Source of the DNA: Spirochaetaceae bacterium
Lineage (GTDB): Bacteria; Spirochaetota; Spirochaetia; B11-G9
Length of the DNA: 15,848 nt
Direction of reading: 5' to 3'
Assembly (NCBI GenBank): GCA_030600745.1
Contig: JAUVLL010000025.1
Location: 1 to 15,848, forward strand
Position numbers and translations under genes: made by a program. The number at the start of each line of letters is the position of its first letter. Position 1 is the stretch's first letter. The notes beneath the pieces were generated by a model. The model did not search any database, had not been told where the DNA came from, and saw only the letters and a program-made list of their open reading frames with translations. This document shows, in pieces, positions 1 to 7,802 of the stretch.

Positions 1-625
1 ATCTCAAGGGAGCAGTTCCCGGCGAATACTCACTTAGTATTATGCCTCCCTGTTCCAGAATTTTATGCCCGAGATCTGTATTCTCCCTGGGGTAAATATA
101 ATCGATACCGTTTCCAAGAACTGCAACTGTTCTGCCCCTTCCCTTAACAACACCGGCATGAGCGGCCTTATCTATTCCCGCTGCAAGACCGGAAACCAAA
201 TTTATATTCAGGGCTGCCATTTCCAATCCCAGATTATACGCAGCTTCGAAAGCCCCGGAGGACGCAAGCCTTGTACCAACCACAGCAATTGAAGGAAATG
301 TGTTATCCGGAACTCCACCCTTTTTATAAAGAAGAAAAGGAGGATCATAAATTTCTCTCAACAGGGGAGGATAACTACTATCCATGTAATGAATTACTTC
401 AATATCAGAATGCTCAATATCATCAAGAATGGTATCTGTCTCAAGTTGATACTGCAAAGGATTATAGATCATCCCTGTTAATTTTTTACACAATAACTGT
501 TCAAGCCCCTGATGATTCAAATTTACCAGGTCACCAATCGTAGAAAAACGTTCTAAAAGAATGAGCCTTTCACTGGTATTCAACCGGGGTATTCTGCTTA
601 TAAACAGCTGCATTACATTAGACAT
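1..625 (-). CDS. dprA: DNA processing protein DprA (N-terminal 208 residues, cut by window edge)
   Basis: The reverse strand is open from the ATG at 625 to the window start. DprA/Smf loads RecA onto incoming single-stranded DNA in transformation and is also widespread in non-competent bacteria. Visible family marks are YPPLLREIYDPPFLLYKKG (about residues 85-103), the Rossmann-fold opening VVGTRLASSG (115-124, in place of the usual GSR), SGLAAGIDKAAHAG (145-158), GNGIDYIYPREN (171-182) and ILSEYSPGTAP (196-206). The C-terminal end of the Rossmann domain and any winged-helix domain lie outside the window. The ATG overlaps the stop of the upstream TPR gene by one base (TGATG), with a GGCGGGG purine stretch just ahead, so translation is probably coupled. 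The family call is secure; a role in transformation here is not shown. Confidence 0.95.
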   Translation of the reverse strand, partial: MSNVMQLFISRIPRLNTSERLILLERFSTIGDLVNLNHQGLEQLLCKKLTGMIYNPLQYQLETDTILDDIEHSDIEVIHYMDSSYPPLLREIYDPPFLLYKKGGVPDNTFPSIAVVGTRLASSGAFEAAYNLGLEMAALNINLVSGLAAGIDKAAHAGVVKGRGRTVAVLGNGIDYIYPRENTDLGHKILEQGGIILSEYSPGTAPLR

Positions 626-1350
626 CATAATTGCCCCGCCAAAAGAGAATCACGATTCTGCCCTGCCTGCTCTTTCATTACATCATCCCAGGCATTTTCT
701 GAAATCTCGTTATACAGCTCTATGGCAGCATCAATATCTCCGGAAACAACTTTAAATCTGGCATATAATATTTTTGCCTCCCAGTTTTTTGGATCCCGAA
801 AAAGAATTTCCTCAAGAAGAGGTCCTGCTTTCTCCGGTTTATCCAGGTCAAACATATAGAGAACTGATAATGCATAGAGTGCATTTGCATAACCTTTCCT
901 GATCCTGATGGCAGAAAGATAATAGCTCTCAGCTTCATAGAGTAAAGACAAACGTTTAGTCTCGTCTATTTCGGCTCTGGCGATATTAGCTTTTGAAAGA
1001 CCTGCATAAAAGCTTAATACAGAATGAGTAGGATAAAAGTCCAAAGCTTTTTCAATATTCTCATAAGCATGATTATACATTCCAAGATCTATATACTCTA
1101 AAGCAAGCATTCTGTAATAGATCCCGATTTCTGCATTGGCTTTTACTACCCTCTCAACATCTTCAGTATATTCTTTAATACCCTCTTCCAGTTCTTTAAT
1201 TTTCTCTTTGGATATTTTCTCATTTTCATAATCCCCGGATTCAGTTTGAAGCAGCCTGTCAAGAGTCTTTTTTCTTGTCTCATTACAGGAAGAAAGCAGA
1301 AAAAATGTCATGCAAATTAAAACTGCACAAAATACTATTTTTTTAATCAC
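625..1350 (-). CDS. TPR-repeat lipoprotein of unknown function
   Basis: A 241-aa protein with a lipoprotein signal peptide: basic start MIKK, hydrophobic run 5-19, and lipobox L19-S-S-C22, so Cys22 should be lipidated and the protein anchored to a membrane on its outer side. A charged, probably coiled stretch (27-75) follows, then helical pairs typical of tetratricopeptide repeats, at about 77-110 (IYYRMLALEYIDLGMY..A), 137-165 and 172-215 (AGPLLEEILFRDP, ARFKVVSGDIDAAIELY). It probably binds a protein partner. The start is GTG, overlapping the xerD stop by four bases (GTGA), with AGGGGG shortly upstream. It is coupled at both ends, to xerD before it and dprA after it. The specific function cannot be read from the sequence; a role in envelope assembly or division is a guess from position. 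Confidence 0.85.
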   Translation of the reverse strand: MIKKIVFCAVLICMTFFLLSSCNETRKKTLDRLLQTESGDYENEKISKEKIKELEEGIKEYTEDVERVVKANAEIGIYYRMLALEYIDLGMYNHAYENIEKALDFYPTHSVLSFYAGLSKANIARAEIDETKRLSLLYEAESYYLSAIRIRKGYANALYALSVLYMFDLDKPEKAGPLLEEILFRDPKNWEAKILYARFKVVSGDIDAAIELYNEISENAWDDVMKEQAGQNRDSLLAGQL

Positions 1351-2291
1351 ACTTCCCCCTTACCGGCATACTGGGAAACAGAGAAAACCGGTTTATCATT
1401 ATCTTCATTCAAGGGATGAAAATCATCATGATCTCTCTGGAGATCACTATTCTGTACATGAGTATATATCTGCGTTGTGCTGATATCTGAATGGCCAAGA
1501 AGTTCCTGTACTATTCTAAGGTCAGCTCCACCCTGAATAAGATGGGTTGCAAAAGAGTGACGGAGCGTATGAACTTTAGCATTAATTCCGGAGATATCTT
1601 TAATTTCTTTAAAGCGTTTCCACACACCCTTTCTTGAAATTCCCTTTCCCCGGATACTCAAAAAAATATGATCATCCTTAATACCATGCTTTACCAAAGA
1701 AGGTCGAACTTCATTTAAGTATTTACGCAGCCAGAATTCAGCTTTTGATCCAAAAGGAACCAGCCTTTCCTTACCCCGCTTTCCATTAACACGTATAAGA
1801 GCATCCTCAAAAAACAGATTTCCCATAGTTAAAGAAACAGCTTCTGAAATTCTAAGACCACAGGAGTAAATAAGTTCAAATAATGATCTGTCCCTAAGCC
1901 CCAAAGGAGTATCAATAGAAATTGAATTCAGAAAATTATCTATTTCTTCAGGTGAAAGGACGTTTGGCAATTTGCAATTCTTCTTTTGAAATTCTATTTT
2001 TTCAGTTGGATTATCCTCCCGATATCCCTCATAGTTTAAAAATCTGAAAAAAGACCTTAAACAGCTTAAACTCTTGATAATTGTAACAGAAGCGAGTCCT
2101 TTGCCATCCAAAAAAGAGAAGTACTTTATTAGATCTGCAGTTGTAATTCCTTTCAATTCAAGACTGTTTTCCAATAGAAAGATAAAAAATCTATCAATTT
2201 CCCTGCCATAAGTCTCACGCGTAAGATGCGAAAGCCTTAACTCGAGAAAAAGATAATCATCATATTCCTTTCTAACAGTTTTACTATTCAT
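1347..2291 (-). CDS. xerD: XerD-like site-specific tyrosine recombinase
   Basis: A 314-aa Xer recombinase. Xer proteins resolve chromosome dimers at dif next to the division septum. An N-terminal SAM-like DNA-binding domain (about 5-95) precedes the catalytic domain. The catalytic set can be seen with the spacing of E. coli XerD: R147 (SCGLRISEA), K171 (NGKRGKERLVPFG), H241 and R244 (HTLRHSFATHL), H267 (LLGHSDISTTQ) and nucleophile Y276 (QIYTHV). The wording LGHSDISTTQIYTHV favours XerD over XerC, but the pair is hard to split without a tree. A tail of about 20 residues follows the usual HP end. The ATG directly follows the ftsZ TAA with no gap, and its ribosome site AGGAAGGG lies inside ftsZ. 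Co-expression with ftsZ fits a septum-linked role. Confidence 0.93.
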   Translation of the reverse strand: MNSKTVRKEYDDYLFLELRLSHLTRETYGREIDRFFIFLLENSLELKGITTADLIKYFSFLDGKGLASVTIIKSLSCLRSFFRFLNYEGYREDNPTEKIEFQKKNCKLPNVLSPEEIDNFLNSISIDTPLGLRDRSLFELIYSCGLRISEAVSLTMGNLFFEDALIRVNGKRGKERLVPFGSKAEFWLRKYLNEVRPSLVKHGIKDDHIFLSIRGKGISRKGVWKRFKEIKDISGINAKVHTLRHSFATHLIQGGADLRIVQELLGHSDISTTQIYTHVQNSDLQRDHDDFHPLNEDNDKPVFSVSQYAGKGEV

Positions 2292-3464
2292 TTACCCTTC
2301 CTGACCGACTGCCTTTTTTTCACGCAGAATTGTAGGTATCCCCAGATCAACTTCAGTTCTATTTCTTCCGGATAAATAACTTCCGGGACTACCACCATGG
2401 GAGAGCCCCTTCTGCATATTAAGCCAGTCTTTGTATTTGATCACATCATCCTGAGGCTGCTCCTGTTCCTCGGATACAGTAATACTTGAATCATTGTTAA
2501 AACCGGTTGCCACAACTGTAACCTGAACCTGATCCGCCATGCTTACATCAATAGTCTGACCCGGAATTATTAATGCATCTTCATCAGCATTTGCAGTAAC
2601 AATTTTTATTACTTCGTCATATTCAGAAAGTGAAAAATCCTCACCACCTGTAATATTCACAAGAATACCCCTGGCTCCCTCCATTCTTGCATCATCAAGA
2701 AGCGGATTATTAATTGCATTCGTTGCAGCATCAACAGCCCTGTTGTCACCAGATCCTGTACCAATTCCCATAAGAGCATCACCCTGACCGCTCATAATTG
2801 TACGAACATCTGCAAAATCTATATTTATTTCCCCTGTTATGGTAATTAGTTCAGAAATTCCCTGAACCCCCTGTCTAAGGACATCATCAGCCATAAGGAA
2901 TGCTTCCCGTATAGGGGTACGTTTCTCTACAATCTTTAGAAGATACTGATTAGGAATTATTATAAGTGTATCTACTGCTTCCCGAAGTTTTTTTATTCCC
3001 TCCTCAGCCAGCTTCATCTTCTTCTTTCCTTCAAAATCAAAGGGCTTTGTTACAACAGCAACTGTCAAAGAACCTGTTTCTTTTGCTATTTCAGCGACAA
3101 TTGGTGCTGCACCTGTTCCTGTACCACCGCCCATACCTGCAGTAATAAAAACCATGTCAGACCCTTTAAGAAGGTTCTGAAGATCCGCCTTATTCTCAAG
3201 AGCTGCCTGTTCACCTATATCCGGTATCCCTCCAGCACCCAAACCACCGGTAAGTTTAGAACCTATGGGTATTTTATATTCGGCATTTGAGAGTTTAAGA
3301 GCCTGAAGGTCTGTATTTACTGCAATAAAATTAATATTGCCAAGACCGCTCTCGATCATCCTGTTTACAGCATTACTGCCGCCACCGCCTACACCTACGA
3401 CCTTAATTTCTGTTTGATTAAAATGAGTAACATCAATTGCTTCTTCAATTACTTCAATCTGCAT
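2292..3464 (-). CDS. ftsZ: Cell division GTPase FtsZ
   Basis: A 390-aa tubulin-like GTPase that polymerises into the Z ring at midcell. The nucleotide-binding G-box GGGTGTG is at 112-118, KVVGVGGGGSNAV at 21-33, and the catalytic T7 loop NIDFADVRTIM at 214-224, which completes the active site of the next subunit. The usual PND.LL reads PNQYLL (171-176), a modest departure. After the C-terminal domain (to about 322) there is a short linker of about 50 residues and a conserved tail peptide, VDLGIPTILREKK (372-384), equivalent to the peptide that binds FtsA and other partners. An extension of about 18 residues precedes the core. The start is ATG with a full GGAGG five bases away, stronger than in the upstream ftsA and ftsQ, which fits the need for excess FtsZ. 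Confidence 0.98.
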   Translation of the reverse strand: MQIEVIEEAIDVTHFNQTEIKVVGVGGGGSNAVNRMIESGLGNINFIAVNTDLQALKLSNAEYKIPIGSKLTGGLGAGGIPDIGEQAALENKADLQNLLKGSDMVFITAGMGGGTGTGAAPIVAEIAKETGSLTVAVVTKPFDFEGKKKMKLAEEGIKKLREAVDTLIIIPNQYLLKIVEKRTPIREAFLMADDVLRQGVQGISELITITGEINIDFADVRTIMSGQGDALMGIGTGSGDNRAVDAATNAINNPLLDDARMEGARGILVNITGGEDFSLSEYDEVIKIVTANADEDALIIPGQTIDVSMADQVQVTVVATGFNNDSSITVSEEQEQPQDDVIKYKDWLNMQKGLSHGGSPGSYLSGRNRTEVDLGIPTILREKKAVGQEG

Positions 3465-3475
3465 AGCCCCCTCCC
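3465..3475 (-). promoter_or_regulatory. Strong ribosome binding site of ftsZ
   Basis: Read on the minus strand this is GGGAGGGGGCT directly before the ATG. GGAGG (3474 to 3470) is five bases from the start and matches the 16S anti-Shine-Dalgarno core fully. It lies in the 43-bp gap after ftsA, the longest gap in the cluster downstream of rsmH. Confidence 0.75.
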
Positions 3476-3507
3476 GAGCATCCGATAAAATAATGTCTTA
3501 TGTATTT

Positions 3508-4743
3508 TTAGAAAAACTCTTTCATCCAGTTTTTCAATTTCCCTGTAAAACCTTCTTTACCCTTCCCCGGCAGAGGATTCCTTATATCCTCTGCCTGAAA
3601 CTGATTTATCCCGAACAGAACCAGACCAATAGCTGTTGCATAATCAGGCTTCATGTAGGTATCTGATAAACCACCAAGCCTTGGAGGCATTCCAATTCTG
3701 GCCGGTACATCAAAAATCTGACTGGCTAATTCAACAACCCCGGGCATTGCTGCACCACCGCCTGTCAGGACCACACCCCCTCTAAGGTGTTTCAGATAAT
3801 CCTTTCGCTCAAGCTGACTTCTTACCATAGAAAAAATCTCAATCATTCTGGGCTCTATAATCTTACACAACTCTATTCTCGGAACTGAAGCTGCCGGCCA
3901 CCCGCCTACACCGGGAATAATAACTTCCTCATCCTTATCTACAAGAGGAAGATAACAGCAACCCGATTCCAGTTTTATCTTCTCTGCAAAATCTGATGGA
4001 GTTTTAAGCATTATGGATAGATCACTGGTAACCTGATCTCCACCAATCGCTACAACATCCGTATGATATGGAGCCCCGCTTATATAAAGCAGAATATCTG
4101 TTGTACCACCACCCAGATCTATCAGAAGAACCCCAAGTTCCTTTTCACTACTGGATAAGACCGCTTCTGATGAGGCAAGAGTCTGCAAGACAATGTCCTC
4201 AACACGAAGACCGGATCTGTTAACGCATTTAAGCAAATTCTGGGCAGATGTAACTGAACCGGTAATTATATGAACCTCTGCCTCAAGTCTTATACCGATC
4301 ATATCAATAGGATCTTTAATCCCTCCCTGATCATCTACAATATATTCCTGAGGTATCACATGGATTACTTCCCTATCCATTGGAATAACTATTGCCTTGG
4401 ATGCCTCAATTACTCGTAAAATATCGGTCTGATTAATCTCCCGCCCTTTGCCTGTTACTGCAACTACACCCCTTGAATTAATACCCTCAATATGTGCACC
4501 TGCTATACCGGTTATCACGCTGCGGACTTCCCTCCCTGACATCATCTCTGCAGCCTCAATTGCAGCCGAAACAGACCTGAGTGTTGATTCAATATTTACA
4601 ACAACACCTCTGCGAAGACCCTCAGAAGGACTGGTTCCAACACCAATAATCTCAACAGAACCTCTCTCATTGATTTCACCGATTACTGTACAAACTTTAG
4701 TTGATCCTATATCCAGACCTACTATTAAATCATCCTGCGACAA
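3508..4743 (-). CDS. ftsA: Cell division protein FtsA (TTG start)
   Basis: A 411-aa actin-like ATPase that ties FtsZ filaments to the inner membrane. Phosphate 1 is GLDIGSTKV (9-17), phosphate 2 DLGGGTTD (209-216) and the adenosine motif TGGGAAMPG (327-335). The FtsA-specific 1C subdomain lies between, at about 85-165. The C-terminus FTGKLKNWMKEFF (399-411) is an amphipathic helix of the membrane-targeting kind. The start codon is TTG. It is preferred because AGGGGG sits six bases upstream and only this start leaves a normal N-terminus before the phosphate 1 strand. One base separates it from the ftsQ stop. A TTG start should lower its yield relative to FtsZ. Confidence 0.97.
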   Translation of the reverse strand: MSQDDLIVGLDIGSTKVCTVIGEINERGSVEIIGVGTSPSEGLRRGVVVNIESTLRSVSAAIEAAEMMSGREVRSVITGIAGAHIEGINSRGVVAVTGKGREINQTDILRVIEASKAIVIPMDREVIHVIPQEYIVDDQGGIKDPIDMIGIRLEAEVHIITGSVTSAQNLLKCVNRSGLRVEDIVLQTLASSEAVLSSSEKELGVLLIDLGGGTTDILLYISGAPYHTDVVAIGGDQVTSDLSIMLKTPSDFAEKIKLESGCCYLPLVDKDEEVIIPGVGGWPAASVPRIELCKIIEPRMIEIFSMVRSQLERKDYLKHLRGGVVLTGGGAAMPGVVELASQIFDVPARIGMPPRLGGLSDTYMKPDYATAIGLVLFGINQFQAEDIRNPLPGKGKEGFTGKLKNWMKEFF

Positions 4744-4755
4744 TTTATTCCCCCT
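4741..4755 (-). promoter_or_regulatory. Ribosome binding site and TTG start of ftsA
   Basis: On the minus strand AGGGGG (4755-4750) is followed by six bases and TTG (4743-4741). The ftsQ stop TAA (4747-4745) lies within the spacer. No ATG or GTG start in frame would keep the conserved N-terminus, so this site decides the start. Confidence 0.75.
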
Positions 4756-5581
4756 GAATCCTATATACTACATCACCTGTTCTAAAATCTATCTCTTCAA
4801 GCCCATCCATACCAGGCTGGTCTGAAATAACTTCAAGAACCATTATCATATATTTCAACATCTCTCCATCCAGACTGGAACCAATTCTAATTCTTGTTTT
4901 ATGGTTACGGGGATAAAGAAGTACTTCATAATCCATACTACCCTTTCTGACGAATTTTATTTCAGATATCAATCCGTAAAGACCTGGTAAAGATCTCTTT
5001 ATAGCCTCCATATCCTCCAAAAAAGAACACAACTCCCTGGGCATCCTCATACTGGTCCCTATCTCCGGGAAATCAAGTCCCGAGATGACAGGAAGATCCA
5101 TAGATACCAGATCATAACCTGTCATATAAACAACACCTTCATTATCTACTACCGCGGGTACAATACCATTATCAGTAGAAATCAAAGACAATCCTACAGG
5201 AACACGGCTATTAATATCAATCCTGATAATTGAAGGAAACACCTTCTTTACAGATACTGATCGTACTGACGGAATCAGCATAAGCCTTTTCTCGATAAGG
5301 ACAGTATTAATATCGAAAAATGTATCAGATTGATCTAAACCGGCAATTTTTAAAAGATAATCATCTGAATAACCAAAATTTGATTCAGTGCTTATAACAA
5401 TCTTATTAATCCTGACTGATGGAGCTATCAAAAAATGAAATCCAAGCTCAATTATTATTATTCCAAGAAGCAGAAAAATAAATCCGGTAAAAATCCGCTC
5501 TATCTTTTTTACACTGGACCGACCCCTAAGGCCCTGCCCGCGATTCTGATAAACTGCCCCGGGGAGAATTACACTGCTCAA
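4745..5581 (-). CDS. ftsQ: Cell division protein FtsQ/DivIB (TTG start)
   Basis: A 278-aa bitopic membrane protein of the FtsQLB (DivIB-FtsL-DivIC) complex, which signals to the septal synthase. A basic cytoplasmic tail (1-29, RGQGLRGRSSVKK) is followed by one transmembrane helix (about 30-52), a POTRA domain (about 57-125, RINKIVIS...VRSVSVKKVFPSIIRIDI) and the beta domain (about 126-275). The start is TTG, overlapping the ftsW stop as TTGA, with GGAGAAGTAAG just ahead; no better start is in frame before the membrane helix. Its place between ftsW and ftsA is standard. Sequence conservation in this family is low, so the call rests on architecture plus position. Confidence 0.93.
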   Translation of the reverse strand: MSSVILPGAVYQNRGQGLRGRSSVKKIERIFTGFIFLLLGIIIIELGFHFLIAPSVRINKIVISTESNFGYSDDYLLKIAGLDQSDTFFDINTVLIEKRLMLIPSVRSVSVKKVFPSIIRIDINSRVPVGLSLISTDNGIVPAVVDNEGVVYMTGYDLVSMDLPVISGLDFPEIGTSMRMPRELCSFLEDMEAIKRSLPGLYGLISEIKFVRKGSMDYEVLLYPRNHKTRIRIGSSLDGEMLKYMIMVLEVISDQPGMDGLEEIDFRTGDVVYRIQGE

Positions 5582-6723
5582 CTTACTTCTCCAATTATAT
5601 TATTCTTATTCCTTGATAGATTAAATAAAAGGCCACACATAATAAAAGTGACTATGACAGAAGATCCTCCATGAGAAAAAAACGGAAGAGTAATACCAGT
5701 TACAGGAACCATGCCGGAAACCACCGCCATATTAATTAAAGCCTGGTACAAAATACTGGTTGTAAGCCCAAATGATAAGAAATATTCAAAAAGATTATTT
5801 TCCCTGAATTTCAAGGCTAAACCATACCCCCGGACTGCAAGCGTGAGAAAAAGTATTATTATAAACAAAACACCCAAAAACCCGGCTTCTTCACCAAGTA
5901 CTGCAAAAATAAAATCTGAATGAGCCTCAGGGAGTCCGCCCAGCTTCCGTGTCCCCTGTCCCATCCCCGTACCCCAGAACCCACCGTTAAATAATGCCTG
6001 CCTGGCAGATAAAACCTGATATCCTGCATTAACTGGATCACCGGAAGGATCAAGAAAAGCAATAATTCTCCGAACCCTATGCTCCCTGGAGAATAATAAT
6101 ATCCCTGAAAGGGGAACAAGAGCCGAAAATATAAAAAGAAAGTACCCGTATTTAACACCTGCAATATAAAATAAAGCAAGCCCGATAGTCATAACAAAGG
6201 CGGCAGTCGAGAAATCATTTTGAACTATTATTAAACCTGTAAAGATAAGAACAATCAGCAGAGGCGGCAGAATAGTATTAAAAAAATCATGAACTTTTTC
6301 ATGTTTTTTACCAAATATATTCGAAAGATAAAGAATAATTGTCAGTTTTACAAACTCAGAAGGTTGAAATGAACGACCTGCAATAACAATCCATCTTCTC
6401 CCTCCCATCATTTCACGTCCAATTCCCGGAATAAATGTTGCCAGCATTAGAATAAAACTTATTAGAAGTAAAAGAGGAATCATACTTTTAATAAAAGAAA
6501 GAGAGAGCCGTGATATTATAAAGGAAAGAAAAATCCCCGCAAGTATAAACATCAACTGTCTTGTAAAAAAATATTCTGAATCTCCAAATTTATAATTACC
6601 GTAATAGTATGAAGCAGAAAACAATGTAGAAAGGCCTATACCGACAAGCAGGATTATCAGAAGAACGAGCATGAAGTCACCAGATCTCTGTTCAATTTTT
6701 TCTGCAGAAAAACTATTATTCAT
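5578..6723 (-). CDS. ftsW: SEDS peptidoglycan glycosyltransferase FtsW
   Basis: A 381-aa polytopic SEDS protein, the lipid II polymerase of the septum, with about ten hydrophobic segments. Family marks are GGRRWIVIAGRSFQPSEFVK (107-126), QNDFSTA (168-174, where many members have QPDLG or QPDFG), LGGLPEAHSDFIFAVLGEE (261-279) with the presumed catalytic D270, and PVTGITLPFFSHGGSS (340-355). FtsW and RodA are paralogues; position between mraY and ftsQ in a division cluster favours FtsW. Its usual transpeptidase partner FtsI is not encoded here. The ATG overlaps the mraY stop by one base (TAATG). There is no clear Shine-Dalgarno (only GAAGAT), so translation may depend on re-initiation. Confidence 0.95.
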   Translation of the reverse strand: MNNSFSAEKIEQRSGDFMLVLLIILLVGIGLSTLFSASYYYGNYKFGDSEYFFTRQLMFILAGIFLSFIISRLSLSFIKSMIPLLLLISFILMLATFIPGIGREMMGGRRWIVIAGRSFQPSEFVKLTIILYLSNIFGKKHEKVHDFFNTILPPLLIVLIFTGLIIVQNDFSTAAFVMTIGLALFYIAGVKYGYFLFIFSALVPLSGILLFSREHRVRRIIAFLDPSGDPVNAGYQVLSARQALFNGGFWGTGMGQGTRKLGGLPEAHSDFIFAVLGEEAGFLGVLFIIILFLTLAVRGYGLALKFRENNLFEYFLSFGLTTSILYQALINMAVVSGMVPVTGITLPFFSHGGSSVIVTFIMCGLLFNLSRNKNNIIGEVS

Positions 6724-7802
6724 TATTGTATCTTCAGGGTAGAAAGACTTAAAATCGCAAATAAACCTCCGATTATCCAGAAGCGTATTACAATCTTGCT
6801 TTCTGCCCAGCCTTTCAATTCAAAATGATGATGCAGGGGTGCCATTTTAAACACCCTTTTCCCGGTCAGCTTAAACGACACAACCTGAATTATTACTGAA
6901 ATAGCCTCAATTACAAAAACTCCACCAATTACTACTACAAGCATCTCCTTTTTTGTCATCAGAGCAAGCACACCTATAGTCCCACCCAGAGAAAGAGAAC
7001 CTGTATCTCCCATAAAAACCTCTGCCGGATGGGAGTTATACCAAAGGAAGCCAATACCGGCACCAACCAGAGCAAAACAAAGGATCATCAACTCCCCACT
7101 ATCCCTGATGTATGGAATCTGTAAATATTCAGCATAATCAGCCCGTCCTGTAAGATAAGTAATAATACCCATCGAAAGTCCTACAAGAATTATCAGCCCT
7201 GAAGCTAAACCATCCAGACCATCTGTCAAATTAACAGCATTTGAAAATCCCACAAGGAGAATTACGGCAAAAGGGATATACAACACAGAGAGATCCAGAA
7301 CAGGATATTTAAAAAAAGGGATATATAACAAAGTAGCATATCCTGCATCTTTAAAATAAATAATCAATACTATAACAAGCGAAACCACAACCTGAGCTGA
7401 AAACTTAAATTTTGCCTGAAGACCTGCAGAGCTTTTTCGAAAAACTTTAAGATAATCATCAACAAACCCAATGACACCAAATCCAATCAGAGATAAGAGA
7501 GAAAGCCAGGTATGATAATTACCAAGATCCTGCCAAAGAAGCACGGAAATTACAACAGCAAATAAAATAAGGATTCCACCCATTGTAGGAGTTCCTGATT
7601 TTACCAAATGTGTTTGAGGGCCATCCTCTCTTATTTCCTGACCTGCTTTTTTCATTTTTAGAACCTGTATTAATTTAGGTCCAAAAATAAAAGAGATTAG
7701 AAGTGCAGTTACAGCTGCATAAGCAGCTCTGAAGGTTATATACTGAAAAATATTAAGGAATGTAAATTTATCAACAAGAGGAAGAAAAATTTCTCTAAAC
7801 AT
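6723..7802 (-). CDS. mraY: Phospho-N-acetylmuramoyl-pentapeptide transferase MraY
   Basis: A 359-aa integral membrane enzyme that transfers phospho-MurNAc-pentapeptide from its UDP carrier to undecaprenyl phosphate, giving lipid I. About ten hydrophobic helices carry the family motifs: TPTMGG (71-76), FVDDYLKV (113-120, Asp115-Asp116), NAVNLTDGLDGLA (188-200), MGDTGSLSLGG (264-274, D266) and APLHHHFELKG (321-331, the histidine loop of MraY). Length matches the family. ATG overlaps the murF stop by eight bases, with GAGGAG seven bases upstream inside murF. It uses the product of MurF, encoded immediately upstream. Confidence 0.98.
   Translation of the reverse strand: MFREIFLPLVDKFTFLNIFQYITFRAAYAAVTALLISFIFGPKLIQVLKMKKAGQEIREDGPQTHLVKSGTPTMGGILILFAVVISVLLWQDLGNYHTWLSLLSLIGFGVIGFVDDYLKVFRKSSAGLQAKFKFSAQVVVSLVIVLIIYFKDAGYATLLYIPFFKYPVLDLSVLYIPFAVILLVGFSNAVNLTDGLDGLASGLIILVGLSMGIITYLTGRADYAEYLQIPYIRDSGELMILCFALVGAGIGFLWYNSHPAEVFMGDTGSLSLGGTIGVLALMTKKEMLVVVIGGVFVIEAISVIIQVVSFKLTGKRVFKMAPLHHHFELKGWAESKIVIRFWIIGGLFAILSLSTLKIQ

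Noticed and set aside
1347..2291. Tyrosine recombinase as the integrase of a mobile element
   Set aside because: XerD-like spacing and sequence, a place within a division operon and no attachment repeats or cargo point to a housekeeping Xer protein.
4448..4825. A 125-aa plus-strand frame over ftsA/ftsQ, with similar shadow frames elsewhere in the cluster
   Set aside because: They lie opposite strongly supported genes, lack ribosome sites and show no protein family features.
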